Positions 24,815 to 37,300 of a stretch of DNA of 64,000 nt are shown here, piece after piece. Origin of the DNA: Steinernema hermaphroditum. Lineage: Eukaryota; Nematoda; Chromadorea; Rhabditida; Steinernematidae. The translations under genes and the position numbers were made by a program. Within the stretch, counting starts at the first letter, position 1, and each line of letters begins with the position of its first letter. The notes under the pieces are model-generated. The model saw nothing but the letters and a program-made list of their open reading frames with translations, did no database searches and was not told the DNA's origin. Location: positions 10,354,001 through 10,418,000 of the forward strand of contig CM059622.1 in the NCBI GenBank assembly GCA_030435675.1, read 5' to 3'.

Positions 24815-26686
24815 ATGTTAGTATAATAGATGTCATTATCGATAGAACACACTAGCGAGCAATATAAGGAGACATTCATCACGGCAGAGTGGGTTAGGTC
24901 TAGGTTAGAAACGTGGACTAACTGCAGATTTTGGCTTTAAACAGCAGTAACACACTTTGTTCCGTGTGGTGAAAAATGTCCATCTGTCTAGTCTGGAGCA
25001 TGTCTGAGTCTGAGTCTCCAAGGCTGTCTACCATCGGTAGGCTACTGGTGTTTTGCTTCTCACAGGGCTGCTGAGCCTTCAACTCCTAGAGGCCGCGTTC
25101 GTTATAATCAAACCGCAATTCGATTAATGTCGACAATTTGTCATTCTCGCTCTATAGAAAGAGACAAAGATCTGCCGAGATGCGAAGCTCCGAATGAGTA
25201 CTTGTTTTCACAGACGACCTTTGCTTGGAAAACAGACGCTATTTTGGGTCTATCTTATCTATTTTGTAAGTTAAAAGTACGAAGAACAAGACCTTATACT
25301 GTCGGATATTGTAAATCCTGCTTTTGTGTCCATTTTCGCATTTTTGAACTCATTGCGAAATAGTTTGTTTGTCAGAGTGGAGCGTCAACATGCGAAGTCA
25401 ACAGTGTCTCCATCAGCAAACAACAAATACGGCACTGTTCGTTCGCTCTTCCTCCTGCAGAATCAACGTAAAAAGTGCCGTATAACGGCTGACAAACACG
25501 ACTTGCAGTCTATCTTGGGCCTGATAAGAGAACCGCTCTCGATCGATTGAATCTACACTCTTCTACTCCCTTTTCGGAGCTTTCTGTACAATACAAACTC
25601 GATTGTTTTTTTGCAAGAGGACACTAAATGGAGGTTTTCAATTTTATGATGGCTCAATTTGACCTTAAAGGTAATAAAATACAGGCATTTGCGGAGACCT
25701 TTATTGGATCGAGTCGTTCTACTTTTTGAAATGGCGACTAGACCGGTTTGGCGGAGATAAGAAACATACGAACAAACAGAAGATTGCGATCTTTAGGTCT
25801 GCCTTCTTATTCTACGTGTTCAACGGTTAGTACTGTTGAAACAGGGCAGAACGATCAGTTTTTTGAGAGCCACACTGAACGACTTGAGACGAAACTTTCG
25901 ACTGAATTCTCCTATTCCATTTTAGTGTAGTGAAGGGAAGGGAAGTAAGTAGCGTCTCTGTCAGCTGTCAATAGAAAAATAAGGGGCATTAACTTCAAGT
26001 CAAGTTTCGACCGGAAGCCGTAGTTCCACCGTCTTGCCAAGAAGCTGGTCACTGCCGCCCGACTCCACCTGTGCCGGCAGAGAAGCTCAAGAAGCTCTAC
26101 AACTCAGAAGTCCGCATAGCCAGCTGCTTTAATGGTTCCCGGTTCGCCCGCTGTGCTCCTCCAACGTGTTCGACCGGAAGCCGTTCTTCGCCCGTGACGC
26201 CCGCGGAAGACGCCAAAGAAGCTCCTCAACTTCGACGTCCACGCCGCCACCTGAATTGAAGGTGGATTCGCTGTACTTCCGCCACCGGAATCAGCTCTTC
26301 ACCTCTCTGACGCCCGCGTACCCTGATGGGATCGCCGTGCTCTACTCTGATGTGCCGAAGTCAGGAGAAGACCGGCGTCTACGGCGTGGCAATGTGGTTT
26401 TTTGTGCATATATATGACGTCTCGCAAGGCGTAAGCCTTAGATACGAGAAATAAACTCGTAAACAAGTTTAGAGAGTCAGAAGCAGTCTGGAAGTTCGAA
26501 GCTTGAAGTCAAAAAGTCAAAGTACTCTAGCTGTCTCAGAACCGCTCATCATTTGACTTCACTCACTCGGAACTCCATCTCTTCTACAGTATCTGCACTT
26601 CCATGGCCTTTCCACCAGCAAAACGTTTATTTCTAGATAGATTCAAATAATTATAAAACTCAATAAAGCGAAGTCGATAGATACAT
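24815..26686. other. Gene-poor stretch between the bZIP and forkhead genes
   Basis: No gene that I can support. The part 26000-26470 is GC-richer, repeats TTCGACCGGAAGCCG twice (26006 and 26171) and ends with a TATA-like box and an AATAAA; see findings. The 3' end of the forkhead gene enters at the right. Confidence 0.45.
26626..26631 (-). terminator. Polyadenylation signal of the forkhead gene
   Basis: AATAAA on the minus strand about 56 bases after the stop codon. Confidence 0.6.
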
Positions 26687-28435
26687 CTACTCAATTTGTT
26701 GTTGTGGACCAGAATTTTCAAAAGAGACCGCCGTCGGGTAGGGAACGTGGGAGAAGGCGTAACTGGACGCAGGCACCTCCGCCGCGTAGAACTCCTCCTG
26801 GCTCGGCTGAGGGACGAAGGCGCCGTTGGAGAGGGTCTCCACCGAAGGATACATCGGAGAAGACAGCATGGAGGCATCCCCATGGCCGTAGCTCGACTGG
26901 TAGGTCGTCGGGGCGCTAAGCATCGGGTCGCCGAACTCCATGGCGGTGGAAGCGCTCATCCTCGAGGGATCGTAGCTGTAAACGGGGCTCGGCAGGGCGT
27001 AGGAGGAGTGGTTTGCGGCCCAGGTGTGGTCAAACGACGACGCCCAGGAGGAGTAGTGCTGCACCGAAGCGTCCATCGAGAAGTCCGGAGTGGGGTAGGC
27101 GACACCCAGATGAGGGTCGGGAAGGTGGTAGCCCATATGGGGTTGGAGGCCATACGAGGGAAGTTCGTCGAACTGGAAAAATAACGATAAAAAGTGTGGC
27201 AGAAGATCAGAGAGGCACTTCAGCACATGGAAAGGTTCATGTCTTTATCTTTGCCAATTGGCGGAACAAGTCATTTGAGCAGGCATAGAAAGAGCTTTGG
27301 AAAATTTCTTTTCGGGGAAAGAAGTTCCCCTTGTTGTTCCTGGATTATCTGCAGACGCATAATTGCGTCCGTAAACCGACACCTCCACAATCACGAGTTC
27401 ATCACCCGATCACTGGTTGACTATAAACAGAGAACCCGAGTGTCGGGTTACGGTATCGTCGCGCGATACGATCGGGTCATCGCCTCGGGGGTTTTTGTTT
27501 TCCCGGCGGATCTCTCACACGATCGTTTGTCACTTTCGTCGCGCGATGTTTGTGCGCCGCCAAAGCGCCGAAGACAAACGCGCGAAGAGAAAAAACGCGA
27601 AAAGCCACTTCGGGGCCATCTTCTCACCTCCACTCCGCTCTTCTGGCAATGGATGTCGCCGACCTCTTCGCCCATCATCGCCGACCCGAGGGCCGGCGGG
27701 CCGTCCAGTGGTTTCCCGGAAGGTGTCGACCCTCCGGAGGACTTGTAGCCCCTAGGGCGCCGTCGGAAGGAGCCGTGCTCGAACTTGCAGTTCGAGTTCT
27801 GGTCGATGGCCCACTGGTGTCCCTTCCCGATCTTGCCGCCTTCGCTCTTGGGCAGCTTGACGAAACACTCGTTGAGGGAGAGGTTGTGGCGGATCGAGTT
27901 CTTCCAGCCGTTGTACTCTCCACGAAAGAAGGCGAAACGCCTCTGGAGGTAACTGTAGATCTCAGCAAGGGTCGCCTTCTTCGTTGGCTGCTCCTAAGTC
28001 GCAGGATTAGGGAGGTCTTAGTGGCGGCTGCCCTACTTCTATGGCCATGGCGATGAGGGCGATGTAGGAGTAGTGCGGCTTCTCGGGACGCTTATGGCGC
28101 GCCTTCCGACCCTTCGGAATCCGCTCCGCCGTCGGCTCGGCGTCTTCGCTGTCGGCGCCTTCGGATGGAGAACGACTCGTGGAGATCTGGGGAATGCTGG
28201 ACTTGAGGGGTTCCAAGCAGTCGGCCAGGGAATTGCTGAAAATGAATGGATACATGGCAGATACGGCAGATGAAACAGAGATATGAACAAGGAAACATTT
28301 TCGCAGTGAATATCAAATACCTTGGTTTCGAAACTACTTGAACTTACAGGCTTGATCGGTAGCCAAGAGCGAAACAAAGCCTTACCTCAGGTGGAAAGTT
28401 CCATTGGTCGGCACGAGCGCAGCGTGTCCAGCCAT
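26687..28435 (-). CDS. let-381: FoxF-type forkhead transcription factor (let-381 family, 4 exons)
   Basis: A forkhead transcription factor of 366 residues. Exons in coding order: 28435-28386, 28235-28037, 27993-27628, 27172-26687. The forkhead domain covers about residues 65-165: [14 protein letters not shown], then [17 protein letters not shown], the recognition helix [19 protein letters not shown], and wing [11 protein letters not shown]. The [14 protein letters not shown] start and GSFRRRPRG end are typical of the FoxF class, which in C. elegans is let-381, a mesoderm and glia regulator. One wing is unusual: GKGHQWAID where FoxF has GKGHYWTID. The C-terminal exon is rich in Tyr, Ser and Pro, as in activation domains. 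The start is set by a short first exon ([16 protein letters not shown]) that joins in frame. Intron 3 is 455 bases, the others 43 and 150. FoxF is the best match; FoxC/FoxL1 are less likely. Confidence 0.88.
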
Positions 28436-30528
28436 CTCGTGTCGTTCGCTTCGGGGTACGGTAGTGACCAGCAGCTCCTCTCGACACACACTTTGGCGCG
28501 ACTCGCGATTGTTTATACGATTGAGTCTCGACGATCGCGTAATGGAGTGTCCGGGCCATCCGCGTCGGTTGGCGCGGCCAGGCGTCGGGGGCGTGCCGCG
28601 CCGGGCTTAATGGGGCTCTGCGCCCGGGCCGGACTCGGGCATACGGTCGCTGGATTAATTTCGAGGAAGCGTCGAACGGCCCGTGGCGACGACATCGAAG
28701 GTGTCGAGTTGCGCGTCGAAAACAGATCGAATTTGGAGGTGATCGTCGGAACGGTCGGCTGAAAGGGAATCGAACACCCGATGGGAGATGAAATGGAAAT
28801 GTAAGCCGGAAATGCGATTGCGGTAAAACGAAAGAGAAAGTCTTTGGTGGACTTTATCTTTAAACCGGCAACAGTGACTTCCACCTATCGAGCCCATGGC
28901 TATAATTCTTGAGGTCCTTGAGGGGCACAATCAATAAAATCAGAAGCGATCTCGTTTCCATAAGCGGTTTGATGTTCATCATTACTTATATGCTTCGTCT
29001 AAACACAATGAAGATGCCTAGCTCGAACTTTTAGGAGCCCTGAAAAAACCGACGTGATAGAATTTACGTACCCTGTAGATCAGTTCAAGCAACCCGCAAA
29101 CTTTTCAAAAGTTTCAACAACATAAAGTGGCGATTTCTTAATCAACTTGAACGATCGGCTAGTGAGCTGTTAGTTTCAGAGTTTTAAACAACTTTCCAAG
29201 TATATCGATTTGGTGTGTATGACACGGTGTAATGTGAAGTTGCTTTCAAAGACACTTTCTTTTCGAAGCCTTTTTGAAGTATCAAAAGCTGTATGACCAG
29301 AATTTAGCGTCTTATGCACATAAAATCTACCCCAAAAGCTCTCAATGCTAAAGTGATAGGGGGCAAGCTTGATTTTCAAGCGATAGGTAAAATTTAACTC
29401 AACTTCTCGTTTCAACTGTTTATTGTTGCGGTCATTTTATTTCGTCCAGAGGACCAAATATTTCCGTGAAAGGCTCAGAGCGCAAAATGCTATATTAACT
29501 CCATGGCTTCCTCGTTTTATCTCAGAATCCCTCCATTTGTTTGGAGTAGATTCTGACTTTTCCAATGCTTGATTGCAAAGATCAAAATTAGTACATGGTG
29601 CTTGAAATTTTGCGTTCTAATCGAGCTGTCCGAGAGGTTGCTTCTAAGATACTTAACTTATTGACGTAACTTCCGACTTATTCGACCGTTACTTCAAGTA
29701 TCGAAAGAAGTCGCTTGGCTGGGTCAACTTACAGTAGGAATGTCGAAAAAGACGACAATAACGAAAAAAGAGAAAACATGAGTTTTTCGGATATACACCA
29801 GAAGGAATTCGTGATGCGGAACCTCAACTATTTGAAGGACATCGTCTATTTTAGTCAAAGTAAGGTTAGTTATTAAAAAGTTAAACCGATAAAGCAGCTT
29901 TCTGGTTTTTGGAATAGTGGACAGGAATGCAATACCATAAAGCAATTTCTAGTTGAAATCATGTTTGGAGTTCGGAGCACATCACACCTTTCTGGATAGT
30001 TGAATTCATGAAGCATTACAAAGCATCCGATCAAATGAAAAGAGTAAGATTCAAGTAGAGCAGTAGGCGAACCTTCACCAAATCGCTCTTCTTGTCATAT
30101 ATTAGCATATCTTGCTCACATCATGACAAACAGAAAACGTGAGGAGAGAAAACAACTTCGGTCGCGCAACTAAACAGCTCGAAGCGAGTCGGAGAAATGT
30201 GATTTTATTGTTTATTTCTGTCCTAGATGGTCCGTTTTGTTTATTTTTAGTCGAATATACAAATGAGCAACTTGTGAGGATATTCCAAAGCGTTGCGTAA
30301 TGCTTGGCTCCTCCTTCTAATGCGGTGGATGGATCGCTATCATCTCTTGTGTTGTCATTCAGGAGTCTTCACCTGTGGCACAATTGCGGACTAGAGGTGC
30401 ATTGGGGTCATGACTAAGAACGAAGCGCTTTTGGAGAACGTCTCCGGAGGAATCGGTTCCTAATCCCATCAGCGCTCACATCTCGGATTACTCGAGGGTC
30501 ACTCCAAAATCTCTTGAAACTTCTCAAG

Positions 30529-30585
30529 TGTCGATGTACTGTTGCACAACGGCTCCCCTCTCACCAGACGCCAAAGGTCACTCCG
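30529..30585 (+). repeat. Dispersed short repeat, copy 1
   Basis: The core TGTTGCACAACGGCTCCCCT and the following CGCCAAAGGTCACTCC are shared with 31617-31672. Copy 1 has four extra bases between the parts. Sequence outside is not alike. Confidence 0.65.
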
Positions 30586-31616
30586 GCGGTCGCGCCACTC
30601 TTCGCGCACTTCTAACAGTGAGCCAGCAGACGTCCCGAGAGGGAGATGGCTCTCTTGGACATCGCGTGTTAGGGGCAGACGGTCGCCAGAACGGTCTGAG
30701 CTCATCGCATTCGAACCACATCAAACAGCAGAGTTAGCACACTCTCACCCAAGGTCGCCATCTCTCGTCGTCTGACTCTCTCCGCGCCGTTGCGGCGGGA
30801 CCGTCGTGCGCCACTGAAGAGGCCGCCGACCGACTGATAGCCCAGTCTCTGGAGTCGGCGCAGTTAACCGAGAAATTCTTTCGCCTTTTACTAAAGAATT
30901 CCGTGCGCCGACTCACTTTATGAGTTTATCTCAATTTTTGGAGTCCCGATCTTCGGAGAGGGATAATAAACGAACTCGACGGGACAATAACAGCCCGTGG
31001 AAAGCAACCTGAAACATGTTCGACAGGGTGTTTGCCTAAAATTTGCTGAACAGCACCACCTCGACCTCAATATGCTCACACGCAAAAACACTGAACATCT
31101 CGGAAGATCGTTTAGAAAAAGGTTCTTGGCAGAAGGCAGTTTGCTTCCTGTACAAGTTTGTACAGCTGGCACTATTCTCAGAGAATTAGCCGTTATTACA
31201 GCTTTTTTGCAGCAAATTTATTGGCTTTCCACCATAGATTTTTTGAAATTTATAGATATTTCAGCACCCTGATGTACAGGTGGAATCGTAAAGGACATCG
31301 GATCTTTGGTTCACTTTTCTCAAGCAGCTCTGAGTTATGAGTTTTATGTGGATTTAACATTGCTTTTAATGATTTAATAATCTTTCTTTTCAGCAGAGGT
31401 GGCACAACTCTTTTTCTGTATTTCGCATTTAAATTGATACTTGGTTCGCATAAAGGACTGATAATCTCTATGTCAGGCCGGGTATCCAAGGTCTCTAAAT
31501 CATTCATACTTACAGTGGAAGTGCCTCTGGAAGAGATTGCACTGTGACCTTTGGAACCCTCTCTCCACCACCTACGGCTATCGAGTTACCCGCTAATCCC
31601 CTCCAAAAAGTCGAGC

Positions 31617-31672
31617 ATCGATGCACTGTTGCACAACGGCTCCCCTCTCACGCCAAAGGTCACTCCTATTAG
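31617..31672 (+). repeat. Dispersed short repeat, copy 2
   Basis: Second copy of the repeat at 30529, same orientation, about 1.1 kb away. Confidence 0.65.
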
Positions 31673-34345
31673 GTTCTTTAAAAAGACTCCAATCCGGGTG
31701 TCCCCTGAAATCTCACGTCCACAGAGCCGTCGAAACTCTTTTTCCACTACCTTCGTGTTCGCAAAATTCAATTAATTCATAATCGAATCGGCTCCCGGTG
31801 CCCCTGAGCCCCGACAATTCTCAGCGGCGCGGTTTCCGAGGAAACGGCGGAGTCCCGAGTTCGCGCGCCGTGGCGGGGAACGAGGGAGGCGCAGACCTAC
31901 TTGTTGTTTCGGCCTTCAAAGTTTCATGAACCTTCGAAGGTTCTTCTCCTCTTTGTACTTGAAGACGCCGCCTAGGATCGTCTTCTCGCCTCCCGGCTTA
32001 TGTGTTTCCAGGGTGCCAATTTCAGGGTGGATAATTGTCACTTTGGGAAGACAGATTTCGGACGTAGAACCCCCGGAACAAATAACAATTTCCAACGCGA
32101 TTTGATTCTTTTATACTTTCCCCGACTACAACTCTCCTTCTGCAGAAGGAGGGCTGTGTTCTTTGTGGATTCACTGATCTAAAACACTTCGTTCTTTGTT
32201 TTTCATTAAGGGAAACATATCCACGCGGGGGAGTTTTCTAGTAACCACCACAAACAGGTGGATTGTGCTGGGTGTCTGCCACTTCTCGGCGTGCTGAGTT
32301 CCCTTTTCAGTCCTCCGGAGGAAGTCAATCGAGTGCTATGAGTCATCAGAGAAATGTCTCCCATACACTTCTTTTGCCACGACTTATAGGCAAAAAGTAC
32401 CTCAGTTCTGTCCCCTCGTACCTTATCTGCAAATACTGTCCGTTGCTCCATTACTTTCGTGCCTCCCTTGCACTGAAGAACACAAAGTAGAGCTCCCAAC
32501 TGCACAGAATTCTTACAAGTTCTTTTGCAGCGAGAAGGAAACAGACCTTAGTTTGTTAATTACTATTTGTAACAAATGTGTCACAGGAGAGAATCACTTC
32601 CTCTTCTAATTCAGCACATATCTTTCAGTGTGTGAAGCTCCCGCCAACTTTAAGGATTCACCGCTGACGTAAATCGCTCACTTCAGGGATTCTTTCGCTG
32701 TGGAAACACACAATATTTACACTTCTGCTGACACTTCCGCTTCTTATCTTCTTCTTCTTGTTCTTCAAGTTAGTGTCCGAGTCATGAGCCGGTGTTTCGT
32801 AGCTTCATATTCCCCAGAGGATCTGCCGAACTGTCCTTCTTGTTTTCTCTTCTGTCACCACAGACTACAGCACCTGGTCACGTTCAGGTTTCGGCGCCTT
32901 TAATGTTCTTCAAAGGAACACACTTGCAGTTAATATAGGCAACGCTGGCTTTCAGGGATTTTCCAGGCTACTGGTGTGTGAGCCTGGTCTCTGTGTATTC
33001 AATCCCTCAACTAAGAGATCAGCACCGCTGTGCCACAAGTGGATATTTTAGTCTGTGACCGTTTTTCCCACCACATGTTATTTGTGAACGTTTTGTGCTG
33101 AGAGTGCTTTCGGATTACGAGCACGTACAGGTTTCGGCGTTTATTTATACCTTGGGAAAGGTTTCTTTTTAATCAACTTCTGCACATGGCACATTGCCAA
33201 TTAGGGTCCTAGTGGGCAACTTGTGCCTCCCAATGTAAACAGATGTTTTGACGAGTCATACACAGGATCTAAAAACAAAAATTATTCGACCTATCGTCAC
33301 TCCCTCTAGGTCCTAGAGTTAGATCATTGGTCCACTTCGAAGTCATAGATACTCTTTTTGTCCCCAAACATGTGAATCCCTTCTCCTCGAAACGGACTCT
33401 GCGTCCGTTATCTTCTAATCCTCCCCTACATCCCGACTCGACGAGTCCCACGGGACCTGTCGGGCTTCCGATGTTGTCCAATCACCGGCGCCACTCACTC
33501 CGACGTAATCGTATAGATTCCCACCTGAATATGAGCGTTTGACGTAATCCACGGGTCTCAGAAATACAAATCCGAACAAAACAGCGCCGCTTGTCCTTCT
33601 CCGAACATTCTCTTCTTATTGTCATTACCCGGCGGTGAGAAACCCTTGAAGATGGCTTCCAAACAAGGCGCCTCTGTTTGTGGAGCGAATTCGGATTAAA
33701 GAACGGACGCGTGACCGATGGAATCGAATTGAGGCCTTGCGTGCGCTTTTCTCACGTGGGCGGCCCGAGGACGTCGGAACTCGCCTCGAGTTCGTGGGTG
33801 ACTGTTCCGGTCGCAACGCAGAAATTCGCTCTCTTCGTGTGTGGAACCTCGCATTTTGTCCTTCTTGATAGTGTCCCCAGGTTAGAAGGGGAGCAATTAC
33901 GAGACTGCAATTACACAACCTATTTCTTTGCGTATCTGCTAATCTGTCACAAAAAAAAACTAAGCGATTTTGCATTTATTCTACGACAAATTGCCTTAGA
34001 TTTTCTGAGTTGACGTCATCCTTTTAGACGGTCTTTAAGTACACGCTTCTCGTTTCTTGTCAGTTCTTGTCAGGCGCATCGAGACTGAAAGATTCCCACA
34101 GCTTTGCCTCTCTGCAGCTGCAGCTTCCACCCTCAACCTTCGCTTAATTTCACTCTCTTATTGAACCTTTCTTCGCGATTAATTAGCCACGCTCGGCACG
34201 TCGATCTTCGTTCGTTTCCCACAATCCGATTCGCTTTTTTGAACCCCGTGACGCCCTTTCCCCGCCAATTTCCGCTTCGTTTTCAGATAGAGTCGCAGGT
34301 AGATGCTTCAGAACTGATCGGCCGGATGTTCCGATCGTCGTTCCA

Positions 34346-37300
34346 ATGGCTTCGACTCCGCACTCCGAAGAGCCTTCTACTTCCGTAAGTCACGTCCCCG
34401 CAGAGCGGCCCGAGCGGCGCACCGAAAGGTCTTCTAATCCGACTACCGTGGCTTCGCGCGACGATATTTTCTCTCTTAGGATACTAGGTGCTCCGCTCGG
34501 GCCGCCACCAACGACTCCTCATCAAGCAGCCATTCACCCTCGAAAACAATGGTCCTTGATGATTGAAAATGGCTGATTCTCAAGGCTTTTTTGTGGAAAA
34601 GTCGAAATTGCCTTCTTGAAGGTATCCCGTGAATTGCATTCATTATGCCCAGTGAATGGCGCTGTAAGGGCCTTCGTTTCTAGCTTTCCATAAGCGCTGA
34701 TTCTAGAAGACTCTTTTCGAAAATATGCTCCTGACAACTATATGAGATTGTCACTTTGCTTCAGGTTCTCCAATTTCTTGTTCGCGTGCAACTCTAACCT
34801 CACCGGTCATGTCAAGCTAATGCCTGACCTCTAAAAGGACTTTTCCGACATAAAACCTTTTTCCTCTCACGCAAAGTTTCCCACTTTGTTCATTATTACC
34901 AAAGATGAACGAGGTTTTGGCCGAACGATTCCTCCTGACTTTGCAACCCCTTTCAGCTAATACCGATAGACCCCCCTCACATGAGCCCTTTCGAGCACTA
35001 TCCACGGCCTCCCCGAACGTCGTTCCATAACTCACGTCAGTCCTAATCGCGTTTCCCATTACCTTTCCGTCCGTTCGCTATCGTAAAGTAATAACTCCTC
35101 CGGATTCAGCAATCGTCAGCGACGACTTCGCGCGAAGCAATGAGCGGAGAAGGGGGCGACGAGGGGGACGGCCGCTCCGAGCAGCGGCTCCAGCGGAACC
35201 AATCGATTTTCCCGAATCTGCCGACGCCCGTCAACGGAAGGATCAAGACGTATGGCACGGCGCACCGCAGCTTCTCGCGACCGTACTCCGCGAAGACGGT
35301 CTTCTTCTACAAGGAGGGCGACGAGCACTTCGCTGTGAGTTTCTTTTGATTCTGGAGGGATGTCGAGCAGAAGTAAAGGGTTCATTGAGCCGGCGACGAT
35401 AAACAAAGACAAAGTTTTTCTGAGAGCTATCACAAAAGCAATATTCCTGTCTTTCTGTTTCTCTAGCTTTCTCTAAGCTGTGTCAACCTCTTACAGTATG
35501 CATGAATCAGGCCTGCTTTCCAAACCGTTTCTGCCGTAGTGAAAACATGTTTTTGTTTACATTGACAGTGGACAACCTGGAGGAGCATTACGTGGGGCGA
35601 CGTCGGTCTCCAATTACTTTCCTCAAGTGACTCATTTTCTCCATCAAGCCTTCAAATGCCCATTTTCTTAGATCCCATAAACACCGGTCAGTCCAGTCCG
35701 AAGTCGACTGCTTTTCGCACATTTCCCCTTCACTCGTGCTTTCCTTCCACTTTCGTCGGATGCAGCTGTCGCCGGTGCCGTGCGGAAAACCCACTGGCTC
35801 CCTCCACCAAAGCGTTTGTAGTCACAATTTCCGGTTCACGTCAGAACTGCTCGAGACGTGGGTGGCTAGAGTTGAGCTTTATGGAGTTGGTTTTTGGTTT
35901 TCAGAACCAAAGAATTCCAAAAATCTATACATACACTTCTTATAAGTCTTATTCAGTCTCAAACACGCCCTTCTGGCTTTCTTTCCAGTTACCTACCGTC
36001 TGTTTAAATTTCCCATAATTCTCTCCTAAGGCCCTTAGAGCTGCTGCCCATAAGTTGTAGAGCCATCTCAGGGAATCTAAGAGAACTAAGCCCAGCGTGT
36101 CTCTAGCCTGTATCCCCACATTAGAAGTCTCCACAATTCTAGGCACTCACTACAATTCATTCTGTTTTGTTGCTGCGAGAGAGATACATTTTAGATTCGC
36201 AGTCCACTACATTTCTCTGAGAGTAGATGCCCGCAAAACGGATTTCTAAACCTGTCCCGCCCTCTTTTACATCGAAAAGTCGACTTTCCTCAAAATGCTC
36301 TCGAGTTGTTTGTCTTCCCCTCGGATTCGCTCTCCCCCTCGCACCTTTTATTCCCGGCAGACGTCTCCAAAGTTCGAACTCTAAATGCTCAAAAACAACT
36401 TATTCTTTTCGTTATCCTCTGTTTGCCCAAGACGCCCGGATTCACCTTTCCTCCTGGCCTAAGACATCGGAGATCGTACTTTAGGACCTGTGTGAGCCCT
36501 GTCCCGAAGTGACTCACACGGTAATCCACCGTACCACTGCGCGGTGTCTAAAACGGTCCCACAGAGAACAAAGGGCATTTCTGATGGCGACGGGGCAAAA
36601 CAATCGGCCCTAACGATGTTTACCGCGACGGCTCTCACCAAACAATCGAAGGCTAATCCCCCAAGTTGCAGGGTGTCCGAGTGCCCGTCTCCAAGTCGCG
36701 CTACCGGAACATCGACGCGCTCCTCGATGACCTCAACACGAACATCCAGATGCCCTTCGGCGTCCGCCGACTCATGACTCCGGGGAGGACGCCGATTGTG
36801 CACATCGACCAGCTCGAGCATCTGGGCAAGTAAGCCGGTTAATCCCCGTTGGGAGCGTCGTCTTGTTTTTCTCCGCTCAGATACGTCGTCTCGTCGAGCA
36901 GGTTCGGCAAAGGAGTCGACTTCGAGGCGCTCGAGAAGATCCACAAGGCGCGCGAGCTGGCGCAGAAGAATTTCCGCGGAAACGAAGGATTTTGGGTGAG
37001 TTCGCGTGGGGTGCGTTCTAGGCGGTGAGGGGACAGCATGTACTGGAACTGGACAGGAACAAGGGCCGCTTTTTCGGTGAGCCTCATACGTCAGTCCCCA
37101 ACGACCTCTTGTAAACCACAAATGGCACTTTTTGCGTCAGTCGGACGAACTCCGAAAAAGAGATATAAAAAGCGTTCTCCTCTGCATGTCTGAATCCGTC
37201 GTTTTCACTTTCGCTTTTCCTTCAGCTCGACCTTTTCGGATCTAACTGCGCCCTTTCAGAATCCCACTTCGCCAAATTTCAAAGCAAAACTCCGAATGGG

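Larger units (their letters stand above)
28436..34345. other. Long gene-poor stretch upstream of the forkhead gene
   Basis: I see no supported gene in these 5.9 kb. GC-rich blocks with TTAAT-type homeodomain cores lie at 28560-28700 and 31780-31900 and may be enhancers of the forkhead gene (inference). A short sequence occurs twice (30529-30585 and 31617-31672). The open frames at 28322-28762 and 33625-33975 have no domain and read like chance frames. Confidence 0.45.

Noticed and set aside
35030..35075. Possible X-box (ciliary RFX site) before the DCX-PLAT gene
   Set aside because: GTTTCCCATTACC matches only one half-site; the second half is not there.
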